A stretch of 27,435 nt of DNA from SZUA-365 sp049663345 (GCA_049663345.1 JBATDG010000131.1:1-27435), one strand, 5' to 3'; shown: positions 8,639 through 15,941, counted from the stretch's first letter. Numbers and translations are program-made. The notes: a model not told the origin generated them from the sequence alone.

Positions 8639-9217
8639 ATGAGTACAGAAGAAGAAACGCAGATCATCGAGAAGGCGAAGCAGGGCGACTCCCGAGCGAT
8701 ACGAAAGCTGGTGGACGAATACGCTCCTGTAATTTTTCGTTTCTCGTATTCGATTTGCCGCAACCAGGACCGCGCCGAACATGCCACACAGGAAACGTTT
8801 CTGAGCATTCTTAAGAAGCTTGATCAGTTCGATAACCGGTCGAAGTTTTCCACCTGGCTCTACACCATCGTTTCCAACCATTGCCTCATGCTAGCGCGAA
8901 GCGAGAAAACGCGACGTACGGTTTCCCTCGACGACGAGGAGAATGTGATTCCGGAAATCCCTGTCGAGCACTGGCAGAACGATCCCGGAGCAGCTGTAGA
9001 AAGTGCGGACATCAAGCAGCATCTCGATGCGGCGATCGATAAGCTGGCGCCGGAGTACAAGCTGATTTTCGTGATGCGCGACATCGAGGGCCTGTCGACA
9101 GAGGAAGTGAGCAAAATCACCACCCTCAGCATTCCCGCTGTGAAATCGCGCCTGCACCGCGCCCGGGCGTTTTTACGAAATGAACTGTCACCGATATTCA
9201 GTGAGCATGAGTCATGA
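8639..9217 (+). CDS. ECF-type RNA polymerase sigma factor (sigma-70 family)
   Basis: A 192-residue group 4 sigma factor that directs RNA polymerase to a specific promoter set. Region 2 covers about residues 25-85: VIFRFSYSICRNQDRAEHAT, then QETFLSILKKLDQF and STWLYTIVSNH, the -10 recognition and core-binding helices. Region 4 covers about 130-185: DKLAPEYKLIFVMRDIEGLS with EEVSK...SIPAVKSRLHRAR, the helix-turn-helix for the -35 element. The start at 8639 is chosen since the protein aligns with ECF factors from there; the longer open frame from 8393 is repeat sequence. No strong Shine-Dalgarno is visible. The stop overlaps the next ATG by 4 nt (ATGA), pairing it with the zinc-finger anti-sigma gene. 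Its regulon is not evident from the window. Confidence 0.93.
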   Translation: MSTEEETQIIEKAKQGDSRAIRKLVDEYAPVIFRFSYSICRNQDRAEHATQETFLSILKKLDQFDNRSKFSTWLYTIVSNHCLMLARSEKTRRTVSLDDEENVIPEIPVEHWQNDPGAAVESADIKQHLDAAIDKLAPEYKLIFVMRDIEGLSTEEVSKITTLSIPAVKSRLHRARAFLRNELSPIFSEHES

Positions 9218-9465
9218 GTGAGCAGATACAGGAGTTTCATTCCTGCGAAGAAGTGATGGATTACATCTGCGCCCAGTTTGGTGACGATGAAGATTCTGCG
9301 CGCTGCCGTGAGCTCCAGCAGCACCTCGCCAACTGTCCCGACTGCAGTACATATTGCGATTCCATCGAAAAAATGATCGGGCTGTACCGGGCGACGTCAC
9401 CCTGCTTTTCCGAAGAAGCGCGCCGTATTCTTCTGGAATCATTGGGCATCAGCGAAAAAGAATGA
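9214..9465 (+). CDS. Small soluble zinc-finger anti-sigma factor
   Basis: An 83-residue protein whose middle carries HLANCPDCSTYC: the Hx3Cx2C zinc-associated anti-sigma (ZAS) motif of zf-HC2/RsrA-type factors. An upstream Cys in SARCRELQQ may complete the zinc site. No membrane helix follows, so unlike many ECF anti-sigma proteins it appears fully cytoplasmic; that suggests sensing of an intracellular signal, for example thiol oxidation or metal, though this is inference. Extra Cys residues (residues near 10, 19, 50 and 70) add possible redox sites. It is translationally coupled to the sigma gene by an ATGA overlap, the usual arrangement for a sigma/anti-sigma pair. Confidence 0.85.
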   Translation: MSEQIQEFHSCEEVMDYICAQFGDDEDSARCRELQQHLANCPDCSTYCDSIEKMIGLYRATSPCFSEEARRILLESLGISEKE

Positions 9466-9474
9466 CGCGCAACG

Positions 9475-9499
9475 GATTCCCTGCAATCGCAGCGGAATC
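9475..9499. terminator. Inverted repeat after the anti-sigma gene, possible transcript end
   Basis: GATTCCCTGC (9475-9484) pairs with GCAGcGGAATC (9489-9499), ten base pairs with one bulged C around an AATC loop, starting 9 nt after the anti-sigma stop. No T-run follows, so it is not a canonical intrinsic terminator; it could protect the mRNA 3' end. Confidence 0.4.
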
Positions 9500-9645
9500 G
9501 TTCCCCTCCGGCCCCGCATCAAACAGGTATCGTCCGAGGATACGTCCGCAGTTGTGCGTAAACCGCCGGCTGCAGAAATGTTGATTTTTCGTATCCTCTT
9601 CGACTCACGTATCGTTACTTGTTGATCAGAGAAAAAGGAAACGTC

Positions 9646-10032
9646 ATGCAGCTCGATTATACAAAAACTACTACAAGGCCATTTGATGAAGTCGTGAAGG
9701 CCTTGGAAGAAATCGCAATGAAGCACAGTTTCCGCACGCTGCATATTCACAATGTGCAGGAGACGCTCGCGGAAAAGGGATTCGAAATTCCGCCATACAG
9801 CATCGTCGAAGTGTGCAACGCCGGGTTCGCTTACAAAGCAATATCCGCCTATTCTCCTATTGGAATGATGCTGCCCTGCCGAATCGTCGTCATGGAGGAA
9901 AATGGCGTGAACAAAGTGATGCTCATGAAGCCGACTCTTATGTCCGATATTATGCCGCAGGCCGATCTTGGCTCGCTGCCGCAGGATGTCGAGGACATTC
10001 TCATCAAAGTCGTCGACGAGGTCACAGCGTGA
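9646..10032 (+). CDS. DUF302 domain protein
   Basis: A 128-residue protein of the DUF302 family: the N-terminal TRPFDEVVKALEEIAMKHSF, then a VQETLAEKGFEIP segment, VCNAGFAYKAISAYSPIGMMLPCRIVVME (the family core, with a conserved Cys-rich/aromatic stretch) and a C-terminal helix. The start at 9646 has AAGGAA nine nt upstream, better than 9619. The biochemical role of DUF302 is not established; members have a small alpha/beta fold and often occur near redox or metal-related genes. Its stop overlaps the GTG start of a DUF6132 protein (GTGA), so the two are made together. No signal peptide is present. Confidence 0.88.
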   Translation: MQLDYTKTTTRPFDEVVKALEEIAMKHSFRTLHIHNVQETLAEKGFEIPPYSIVEVCNAGFAYKAISAYSPIGMMLPCRIVVMEENGVNKVMLMKPTLMSDIMPQADLGSLPQDVEDILIKVVDEVTA

Positions 10033-10199
10033 TCTTTGCCGTCATCATCGGCGCTGTCGGCGGCGGAGGACTCGGCTGGTTCGTCAGCAAGAACCTCAGC
10101 CGCTTCACCGGCACCTGCCCGATCATGTGCAACCCGAAGATCGCCGTCCCGTATTTTGCCGTCCTGGGGATGCTCATAGCAGCCCAGTATCTGGGTTGA
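10029..10199 (+). CDS. DUF6132 small membrane protein
   Basis: A 56-residue protein starting with GTG at 10029, overlapping the DUF302 stop by 4 nt. It has one N-terminal glycine-rich membrane segment (IFAVIIGAVGGGGLGWFV) and a second hydrophobic segment (AVPYFAVLGMLIAA), joined by a short loop with GTCPIMCNPKIA, the C-P-I...N-P signature of the DUF6132 family seen in Bacteroidota and Chlorobiota. The loop carries two Cys (GTCPIMC), which could bind metal or form a disulfide. The last codons (QYLG-stop) are part of the first unit of the 22-bp tandem array, so the C-terminus appears to be set by the repeat. Function unknown; membrane partner of the DUF302 protein is a reasonable guess. Confidence 0.82.
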   Translation: MIFAVIIGAVGGGGLGWFVSKNLSRFTGTCPIMCNPKIAVPYFAVLGMLIAAQYLG

Positions 10200-10295
10200 C
10201 TCCAGTAAGTATCTGGGCTGACACAAGCAAGTACCTGGACTGACTGAAGCAAGTACCTGGACGGACACAAGCAAGTACCTGGACTGACTCCCGAT
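10186..10295. repeat. 22-bp tandem array, five copies
   Basis: Units begin at 10186, 10208, 10230, 10252 and 10274, exactly 22 bp apart; the last loses similarity after about 10289. The conserved core is AGTACCTGGACTGAC (AGTATCTGGG(T/C)TGAC in the first two), followed by a variable CAAGCA-like tail. The first unit overlaps the 3' end of the DUF6132 gene and supplies its stop codon. No strong hairpin is seen inside the unit, unlike the 19-bp array. It lies 86 bp before the CRP/FNR-type box of the next gene. Confidence 0.93.
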
Positions 10296-10380
10296 AAACA
10301 CACGGCAGCGCGCTGAGCACCAGTTGGTCGTTCACGCGCGATCTCATCCCGAAATCAGCACCCGCCTTGTCGCAATTTCT

Positions 10381-10422
10381 TTGACCTGGATCAAGGAATT
10401 TGATGCATCGCGGGTGTATTTT
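10381..10422 (+). promoter_or_regulatory. CRP/FNR-type operator with class II promoter for the [4Fe-4S] gene
   Basis: TTGACCTGGATCAA at 10381-10394 matches the FNR/DNR consensus TTGAT-N4-ATCAA in nine of ten bases with the correct 4-nt spacer. If its centre (10387.5) is at -41.5, the -10 hexamer should fall at 10417-10422, and TATTTT is found exactly there; the predicted start site is 10429, 29 nt before the gene start. This is the layout of a class II, activator-dependent promoter responding to low oxygen or nitrosative stress through an FNR, DNR or HcpR-like protein. The regulator itself is not in the window. Confidence 0.7.
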
Positions 10423-10457
10423 ATTTGTGTACTTCACTGAACACCTCGGAGATTGCG

Positions 10458-11276
10458 ATGACACGGGATATCATAGAAATAAACGAAGCGCTTTGCGACG
10501 GCTGCGGCGACTGTGTCGTCGGCTGCTCGGAAGGGGCGATCAAGATCATCGACGGGAAGGCGAAGCTGGTGCGGGAGGATTTCTGCGACGGCTTCGGCGA
10601 TTGCATGGCAGTCTGCCACAGCGGTGCGCTGAAAGTGATCAAGCGCGATGCTCCCGCTTTCGACGATGAAGCTACCCGCGCTCATCTGCTGGCCACGCAG
10701 GGTCCGGAAGCGGTACGGAAGTACGAGGAGGCGCAGCGTCGCCACGAGGGTGGGGCGGGACATGATCACACTCACGCTGGAGGAGCACCGCAGCATGCCG
10801 GCGGCGGTTGTCCGGGATCCGCAGCCAGGGAATTGAAGCATGAAATTCACATCCCGGTGCTGCAGCAGCAGGGTCAGCCGGTGGCGGTTCCCTCCGAACT
10901 CGGGCAGTGGCCTGTGCAGCTGCATCTGGTGCAGCCGGGAGCACCGTTTTTTCGAAACCGTGAGATGCTGGTCATGAGCACTTGCGGACCCATCGCCTCG
11001 GCGGACGTGCATCAGCGCTACCTTAGGGGACGCTCCGTAGTCGTCGCCTGTCCCAAACTCGACAACACGGCTCCGTATGCACAGAAGCTCGGTGCGATTT
11101 TTCAGGAGGCAAGTATTCCGAAAGTTATCGTCGTCATAATGGAAGTTCCCTGCTGCCGCGGATTATCCATGATCGTTCAGCAGGCGTTCGCTATGTCCGG
11201 CCGCGACGACCTCATCATCGAGGAGCATACTCTCGCTCTCGATGGAGATATAAAAAATATCCGGCGAATTGCCTGA
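10458..11276 (+). CDS. [4Fe-4S] ferredoxin-domain protein with His-rich linker and Cys-containing C-terminal domain
   Basis: A 272-residue cytoplasmic protein. Residues 1-62 are a two-cluster ferredoxin fold: cluster I has the full Cys13-x2-Cys16-x2-Cys19-x3-Cys23. In the second motif, CDGFGDCMAVCHSG, Phe46 replaces the second Cys and His54 the usual Pro. A charged segment and a His/Gly-rich linker (about residues 95-125, GGAGHDHTHAGG) lead to a C-terminal domain of about 140 residues with Cys in STCGP, ACPKLD and VPCCRG, likely more metal or redox ligands. The family is annotated only as 4Fe-4S binding protein and is often found in anaerobes near hybrid-cluster protein genes; its reaction is not known to me. 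CGGAG eight nt before ATG 10458 supports the start. It appears to be a single-gene unit, between the FNR-type promoter and the terminator. Confidence 0.85.
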   Translation: MTRDIIEINEALCDGCGDCVVGCSEGAIKIIDGKAKLVREDFCDGFGDCMAVCHSGALKVIKRDAPAFDDEATRAHLLATQGPEAVRKYEEAQRRHEGGAGHDHTHAGGAPQHAGGGCPGSAARELKHEIHIPVLQQQGQPVAVPSELGQWPVQLHLVQPGAPFFRNREMLVMSTCGPIASADVHQRYLRGRSVVVACPKLDNTAPYAQKLGAIFQEASIPKVIVVIMEVPCCRGLSMIVQQAFAMSGRDDLIIEEHTLALDGDIKNIRRIA

Positions 11277-11323
11277 GAGATAATTTTTATTTTCCTGCCG
11301 ATCCTTCGTTTGGAAGGTAAAAT

Positions 11324-11350
11324 GGGGCCCGATCCGGCCCCGTTTTTATT
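11324..11350 (+). terminator. Rho-independent terminator after the [4Fe-4S] gene
   Basis: GGGGCC (11324-11329), loop CGATCC, GGCCCC (11336-11341), then GTTTTTATT. A perfect 6-bp GC stem followed by a T-run, 47 nt after the stop codon. It separates the [4Fe-4S] gene from the respiratory operon. Confidence 0.9.
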
Positions 11351-11682
11351 GCTCCAAAAACACCGCTAAACCGTGCAGAAACAAGCACCTGGGAGAGGCA
11401 TTAGATCGGGAAATAGGGGGAGGACCAAGGGAGGGGAAACTCCGATAAAACCTTGAAATCAGGCCGAAATCGCAAATATAGTTCTGCTTTCCGGGAACGA
11501 AAACCCAGCCGCATCCGGTTGTTGAAAAAAAGAAAAAATCGCAGAAATATTTTTATTCTGCTTGCCAGTAATTCGGACATGTCTTAGCTTGTATAGATTC
11601 TCTTTCTGAATTAATTCTTCCCCGGTATCACAAACGGTTCTGAATCCCAATGCGCATTTGTGACGACCTCTTCTCATGCTCG
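11351..11682 (+). promoter_or_regulatory. Gene-free region that must hold the respiratory operon promoter
   Basis: About 330 bp without a credible gene, A+T rich from 11525 on. An inverted repeat, GCAGAA (11541-11546) and TTCTGC (11556-11561), flanks an A/T loop and could be an operator. A TTGCCA (11562-11567) with TAGCTT 17 nt downstream, and a separate TATAGA at 11592-11597, are weak promoter candidates; I cannot choose between them. The first gene of a 15.7-kb operon begins at 11683, so a promoter is expected here. Confidence 0.4.
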
Positions 11683-12225
11683 ATGAAAACTATACTTGGT
11701 CTTTTTAAGTATAGTCGCGCTTCATTTCTGACGCTGATTGCGGCGGCCTTCATGGCTGGCTGCAACGCATTCGTACATGACGGTACGCCTCCGGAGTGGA
11801 CCGATCCCGCCGGAGCTCAACAGGATGTCGGAGCAATTGCTGCCGGCACCGGTGGTCCGGGAGCGGCGGTCTTCAATGGCAAATGCGCGGTGTGTCATCA
11901 GATGAGCGGAAAGGGCATCCCCAACGTATATCCCTCGCTCTCCGGCTCAGCAATCGTCACCGGCGATCCTGTGCTGCCGATTCGCATTGTCCTGCACGGG
12001 TTCAATGGCCCCATCGAACGCAACGGAGGCAAGTATAACGGCGTTATGCAGCCCTGGCAAAACGATCTGACGGATCAGCAGATTGCTGACGTTCTCACCT
12101 TCGTTCGTTCCAGCTGGGGCAACACCGCAGCTGCGGTTACGCCTGAACAGGTGAAGGAGCAGCGCGCCGCGACCAAAGGAAAGGTCGGGGCCTATACCGA
12201 ACAAGAACTCAAATCATCACTGTGA
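11683..12225 (+). CDS. Lipoprotein monoheme cytochrome c
   Basis: A 180-residue exported electron carrier. A signal peptide runs to a lipobox FMAGC with Cys27, so the protein should be anchored in a membrane by lipid on the outer face. The heme c site is CAVCH (Cys68, Cys71, His72) and the likely axial Met is Met122 in NGVMQPW, giving a class I cytochrome c with His/Met ligation (cytochrome C oxidase cbb3-type III / C-type domain). The start at 11683 gives a normal signal peptide; 11650 would add 11 residues. It lies directly before oxidase subunits II and I, so it may be the electron entry to the oxidase, especially as the subunit II here has no fused cytochrome c domain. Confidence 0.88.
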   Translation: MKTILGLFKYSRASFLTLIAAAFMAGCNAFVHDGTPPEWTDPAGAQQDVGAIAAGTGGPGAAVFNGKCAVCHQMSGKGIPNVYPSLSGSAIVTGDPVLPIRIVLHGFNGPIERNGGKYNGVMQPWQNDLTDQQIADVLTFVRSSWGNTAAAVTPEQVKEQRAATKGKVGAYTEQELKSSL

Positions 12226-12267
12226 ACCCGAATGCATCAAAAGCATCCGAACTGAGGCACGATCGCA

Positions 12268-13089
12268 ATGCTTGATTGGCTACCTGAAAACGTATCTATT
12301 TTTGGCGAAGGCGTGGATCATCTTTTCTCGCTGATCTACTATATCTCCGTCGCCATTTTCATTCTCGTCAACGTCATCTACATCACCTTCATTATCCGCT
12401 ACCGGCGGAAGCGGAAAGGCGATCGCGCATACTACTATCACGGCAACAATCTGCTGGAGTTTTCCTGGACAGCCCTGCCGTTTGCGCTCTTCCTCTTCCT
12501 CGCTTTCTACAGTGACGGTATCTGGGAGAACATCAAGTATTCCGACAAGACGCCGAATCCGGATCTCGTGGTGGAAGTGATGGGACAAACCTACATGTGG
12601 CATGTGCGTTATCCCGGCTCCGATGGAATATTCGGACGAAGGGATACGAAATTCATTGGCATGACGAATCCCTTCGGCATCGATCCCGCTGACCCCAACG
12701 GAAAGGATGATTTCGTCACTATCAACAACATGACCATTCCGGTGAATAAGACGGTCGTCGTGCATCTCTCATCGATGGACGTTATCCACAGCCTGTTCCT
12801 CCCCAACATGCGCATTAAACAGGACGCTGTTCCAGGACAGTGGGTGGATGTGTGGTTCAACAGCGTCAAGACCGGTGACTACGAAATTGCCTGTGCGGAG
12901 CTCTGCGGCAGCGGACATTATCTCATGCGCGGCGTTTGCCACGTCAAAGCGCAGAATGAATTCGACAGCTGGATCGACGAACAGTACAGCGCGGTGCTTG
13001 CGTCACTCAACCCGACGGCAGCCGCTCAGACACCTCCCGCGGACCTGCAGAAGCAGTCCGCCCCAGTCGCCGTGTCTCAAACTCATTAA
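12268..13089 (+). CDS. ctaC: Cytochrome c oxidase subunit II
   Basis: A 273-residue subunit that holds the CuA centre and accepts electrons from cytochrome c. Two N-terminal membrane helices (about 17-40 and 62-84) precede a cupredoxin domain. CuA ligands are visible: His174 (DVIHSLF), then CAELCGSGHYLM giving Cys209, the backbone Glu211, Cys213, His217 and Met220. GQTYMWHVRYPG is the conserved aromatic patch for electron transfer. There is no fused C-terminal cytochrome c (it ends in an Ala/Pro/Gln-rich tail), so it is not a one-chain caa3 subunit II; the preceding lipoprotein cytochrome may replace it. No N-terminal cleavable signal is obvious. GAGG lies 10 nt before the start. Confidence 0.96.
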   Translation: MLDWLPENVSIFGEGVDHLFSLIYYISVAIFILVNVIYITFIIRYRRKRKGDRAYYYHGNNLLEFSWTALPFALFLFLAFYSDGIWENIKYSDKTPNPDLVVEVMGQTYMWHVRYPGSDGIFGRRDTKFIGMTNPFGIDPADPNGKDDFVTINNMTIPVNKTVVVHLSSMDVIHSLFLPNMRIKQDAVPGQWVDVWFNSVKTGDYEIACAELCGSGHYLMRGVCHVKAQNEFDSWIDEQYSAVLASLNPTAAAQTPPADLQKQSAPVAVSQTH

Positions 13090-13103
13090 GGTATCCTCGA
13101 CTC

Positions 13104-14936
13104 ATGGAAGCAGTACTGAACTCAAAATTGCATGCGCCAGCGGAAGGACACGCACACAGCGAATCCTTTATCCGCCATTACATCTTTTCCACTGATCACA
13201 AGATGATCGCGAAGCAATTCATGTTCACCGCGATATTCTTTCTGTTCGTCGGCGGCGCTTTCGCGTTGTTCATACGCTGGCAGCTCGCGTATCCCGGACA
13301 GCCGATTCCCCTCATCGGGCAGCTTCTGCCTTCGAGCTGGGTCAGCGCGGAGGGTGCGGTTACGCCCGGATGGTACACGCAGCTGCTGACCATGCACGGC
13401 AGCATCATGATTTTCGCCGTGATCATTCCGCTGCTCGTCGGTACCTTCGGCAACTTCGCCATTCCCCTCATGATTGGCGCCGATGATATGGCGTTTCCGT
13501 TTCTCAACCTGGTTTCGTTTTGGCTCTTCCCGGTAGCGGGTGTGATAATGATGAGCGGTTTCGTCATGGAAGGAGGCAGTGCTGCGGCGGGTTGGACAAG
13601 CTATCCGCCGCTCAGTGCCATCGCTTCGACGGGACAGACGCTCTGGATCGTCGCGCTGTTTCTGATAGGATTTTCATCCATTCTCGGCGGGGTGAATTAC
13701 ATCACCACGATTCTCAATATGCGTGCGCCGGGGATGAAGATGTTCGATCTGCCCATGACCGTCTGGGCAGTTCTGATTACTGCCATCATCATTGTCATCG
13801 GCACGCCCGTGCTGGCCGCGGCGCTGTCGATGCTCTTCATGGATAATTTTCTCAATACGAGCTTTTTTCTCCCGGCGAATCTCATCGTGACGACGCGCGA
13901 CATGTCGCGTACCGCAGGCGGCGGACAGCCGCTGCTCTGGCAGCATCTGTTCTGGTTCTATTCCCATCCTGCAGTCTACATCATGATCCTTCCGGGAATG
14001 GGTGTGGTCTCCGACATTCTCTCGACATTCTCACGCAAACCGCTGTATGGATACAAGGCGATGGTGTTCGCCATCATGGCCATCGCGTTTCTGGGAATCG
14101 TCGTCTGGGGACATCACATGTTTCAGTCCGGCATGAATCCGCTGCTCGGAACCACCTTCATGGTGAGTACCATGGTCATCGCTGTGCCGTCAGCCATCAA
14201 GACCTTCAACTGGCTCGGCACCATGTGGCGTGGGAAAATGGAATTCACCACCCCGATGCTCAATGCCGTCGCCTTCGTATCGATGTTCGTCATCGGCGGG
14301 CTGAGCGGCATCTTCATGGCCTCGACACCTGTCGATATTTATATTCACGACACCTATTTCATCGTCGGCCACATCCATTACGTGCTCTTCGGCGGCAGCC
14401 TCTTCGCGATCTTCGCCGGACTTCACTACTGGTTCCCGAAGATGACCGGACGCATGTATGACGAGCGCCTCGGCAAACTGCATTTCTGGATTACCTTCAT
14501 CACCTTCAACGGCACATTCTTTCCGATGCATATTCTCGGCATCGGCGGCATGATGCGGCGCATCTACGATCCTACTGTATACGATTTTCTCAAGCCGTTC
14601 CAGCCGATGAATGAGTTCATCACCATCATGGCCATCATTCTCGGATTTGCGCAGTTTATTCTCGTCTATAACATTTTACACAGCTGGTATTTCGGGAAGA
14701 AAGCCAAGCGCAATCCCTGGCGAGCCAACACCCTCGAATGGCAGGCGCCGTCGCCGCCCCCGCATGGAAATTTCGACCGTGAGCTGCGTGTCTACCGCGG
14801 ACCCTACGAGTATTCGTCCCCCGAATCGGTGCAGGATTATCTCCCGCAGACCGTCTCGCCGGAAGAACTCGCGGCGCAGAATCTCCGGCACGAAGAGCGG
14901 CTCGCGATGCAATCATCCGCAGAAACTCAGGCGTAG
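13104..14936 (+). CDS. ctaD: Cytochrome c oxidase subunit I (A2-type heme-copper oxidase)
   Basis: The 610-residue catalytic subunit, with at least 12 membrane helices, which reduces oxygen to water and pumps protons. Ligands visible: His98 (MHGSIM, heme a), His288 in YSHPAVY (CuB) with the cross-linked Tyr292, His337/His338 in WGHHMF (CuB), and His423/His425 in VGHIHYV (heme a3 and heme a). The YSHPAVY motif lacks the D-channel Glu of the A1 subfamily (GHPEVY) and instead shows the Tyr-Ser pair that defines A2 oxidases such as those of Rhodothermus and Thermus caa3. The ~60-residue hydrophilic C-terminus is longer than minimal. The gene follows subunit II after 14 nt. Confidence 0.97.
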   Translation: MEAVLNSKLHAPAEGHAHSESFIRHYIFSTDHKMIAKQFMFTAIFFLFVGGAFALFIRWQLAYPGQPIPLIGQLLPSSWVSAEGAVTPGWYTQLLTMHGSIMIFAVIIPLLVGTFGNFAIPLMIGADDMAFPFLNLVSFWLFPVAGVIMMSGFVMEGGSAAAGWTSYPPLSAIASTGQTLWIVALFLIGFSSILGGVNYITTILNMRAPGMKMFDLPMTVWAVLITAIIIVIGTPVLAAALSMLFMDNFLNTSFFLPANLIVTTRDMSRTAGGGQPLLWQHLFWFYSHPAVYIMILPGMGVVSDILSTFSRKPLYGYKAMVFAIMAIAFLGIVVWGHHMFQSGMNPLLGTTFMVSTMVIAVPSAIKTFNWLGTMWRGKMEFTTPMLNAVAFVSMFVIGGLSGIFMASTPVDIYIHDTYFIVGHIHYVLFGGSLFAIFAGLHYWFPKMTGRMYDERLGKLHFWITFITFNGTFFPMHILGIGGMMRRIYDPTVYDFLKPFQPMNEFITIMAIILGFAQFILVYNILHSWYFGKKAKRNPWRANTLEWQAPSPPPHGNFDRELRVYRGPYEYSSPESVQDYLPQTVSPEELAAQNLRHEERLAMQSSAETQA

Positions 14937-14945
14937 GAACGAAGC

Positions 14946-15941
14946 ATGACTCAGCAAAACAACGGTAATCCGCTCAGCAAATCGCAGCGCTGGCTGTATC
15001 GCATCGCGATCATCCTTGCGGTGGGCACTGTGCTTCTTATCGCCAAAGGCGGTCTCGTGCATAGCGCCGGTGCGGGACTTTCCGTCCCCGACTGGCCGAC
15101 GACATACGGACAGAATATGTTTACCTTCCCGGTGGAAAAATGGACCGGAGGCATCGTCTATGAACACGGACATCGTCTGCTCGCATCCGGTATCGGTATG
15201 CTCACGATCGTCCTTGTGGTGATGGTGTGGATGATCGATAAGCGCCGCTGGCTGCGCTGGCTCAGCGTGGGCGCCCTCGGTGCTGTCATCGTGCAGGGCC
15301 TGCTCGGCGGACTGACAGTACTCATGCAGCTTCCCACCGCCGTCTCCGTCAGCCATGCGATGCTCGCGCAGTCCTTCATGATAGCCACGATGTTAATCGC
15401 AGCGGCTACCGCGCGTGGGTGGCGAAGTGCTCAAAACCCATCTCCTGTCAATGTCGATGCCGGTTTGCAGAAGCTTCTCCTGGCGACCTTCATCTTTACT
15501 TTTGTGCAGATTCTTCTTGGCGCCATCACGCGGCACACTTACAGCGGCATGGCGATTGTCGATTTCCCGCTGAACAACGGAAGCGTGATTCCTGACTTCG
15601 TGAATTTCGGGGTCGCGATTCAATTCACTCACCGGGTCGGCGCGGTCATTCTCTCCACAATGATTTTCACTCAGGGCATTCGCATTCTCCGCAAGCCGGA
15701 GTTGAGAGTGCTGAGGACGCCGGCTATCCTGGCGATGGCGATGGTCACGGTACAATTTCTCATGGGTGCGACGGTGATCTGGACCCGTGCGGCGATCATT
15801 CCGAATACGCTGCATGTGATGGGCGGTGCCATGACCTTCGCGGTGGTTTTTCTTACGTATGCGCGCAGCGTGCATTTCTACCGCTTTTCCGCTTCAAGCG
15901 AAAGCGCAGAACAAATTCAATTTCAGGGCATGAAAGCATGA
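14946..15941 (+). CDS. ctaA: Heme A synthase (CtaA/COX15)
   Basis: A 331-residue, eight-helix membrane enzyme that oxidises the C8 methyl of heme O to the formyl of heme A. The family block GGLVHSAGAGLSVPDWPTTY is complete, followed by the conserved Glu/His of YEHGHRLLAS and further helix histidines in SHAMLAQ, FTHRVGA and NTLHVMGG, the four ligands of the two heme sites. Length fits the family. AGGAACG precedes ATG 14946. The stop overlaps the next start (ATGA), so heme O and heme A synthases are made together inside the oxidase operon. Confidence 0.95.
   Translation: MTQQNNGNPLSKSQRWLYRIAIILAVGTVLLIAKGGLVHSAGAGLSVPDWPTTYGQNMFTFPVEKWTGGIVYEHGHRLLASGIGMLTIVLVVMVWMIDKRRWLRWLSVGALGAVIVQGLLGGLTVLMQLPTAVSVSHAMLAQSFMIATMLIAAATARGWRSAQNPSPVNVDAGLQKLLLATFIFTFVQILLGAITRHTYSGMAIVDFPLNNGSVIPDFVNFGVAIQFTHRVGAVILSTMIFTQGIRILRKPELRVLRTPAILAMAMVTVQFLMGATVIWTRAAIIPNTLHVMGGAMTFAVVFLTYARSVHFYRFSASSESAEQIQFQGMKA

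Noticed and set aside
11381..11395. Possible sixth copy of the 22-bp repeat (AAGCACCTGGGA)
   Set aside because: Only a short imperfect match far from the array; could be chance.
11562..11597. Sigma-70-like promoter (TTGCCA, TAGCTT or TATAGA)
   Set aside because: The -10 match is poor or the spacing wrong, so I list only the region as likely regulatory and claim no specific promoter.
11459..11677. Minus-strand 72-codon open frame before the respiratory operon
   Set aside because: No ribosome-binding site, no recognisable features, and A+T-rich composition expected of a promoter region.
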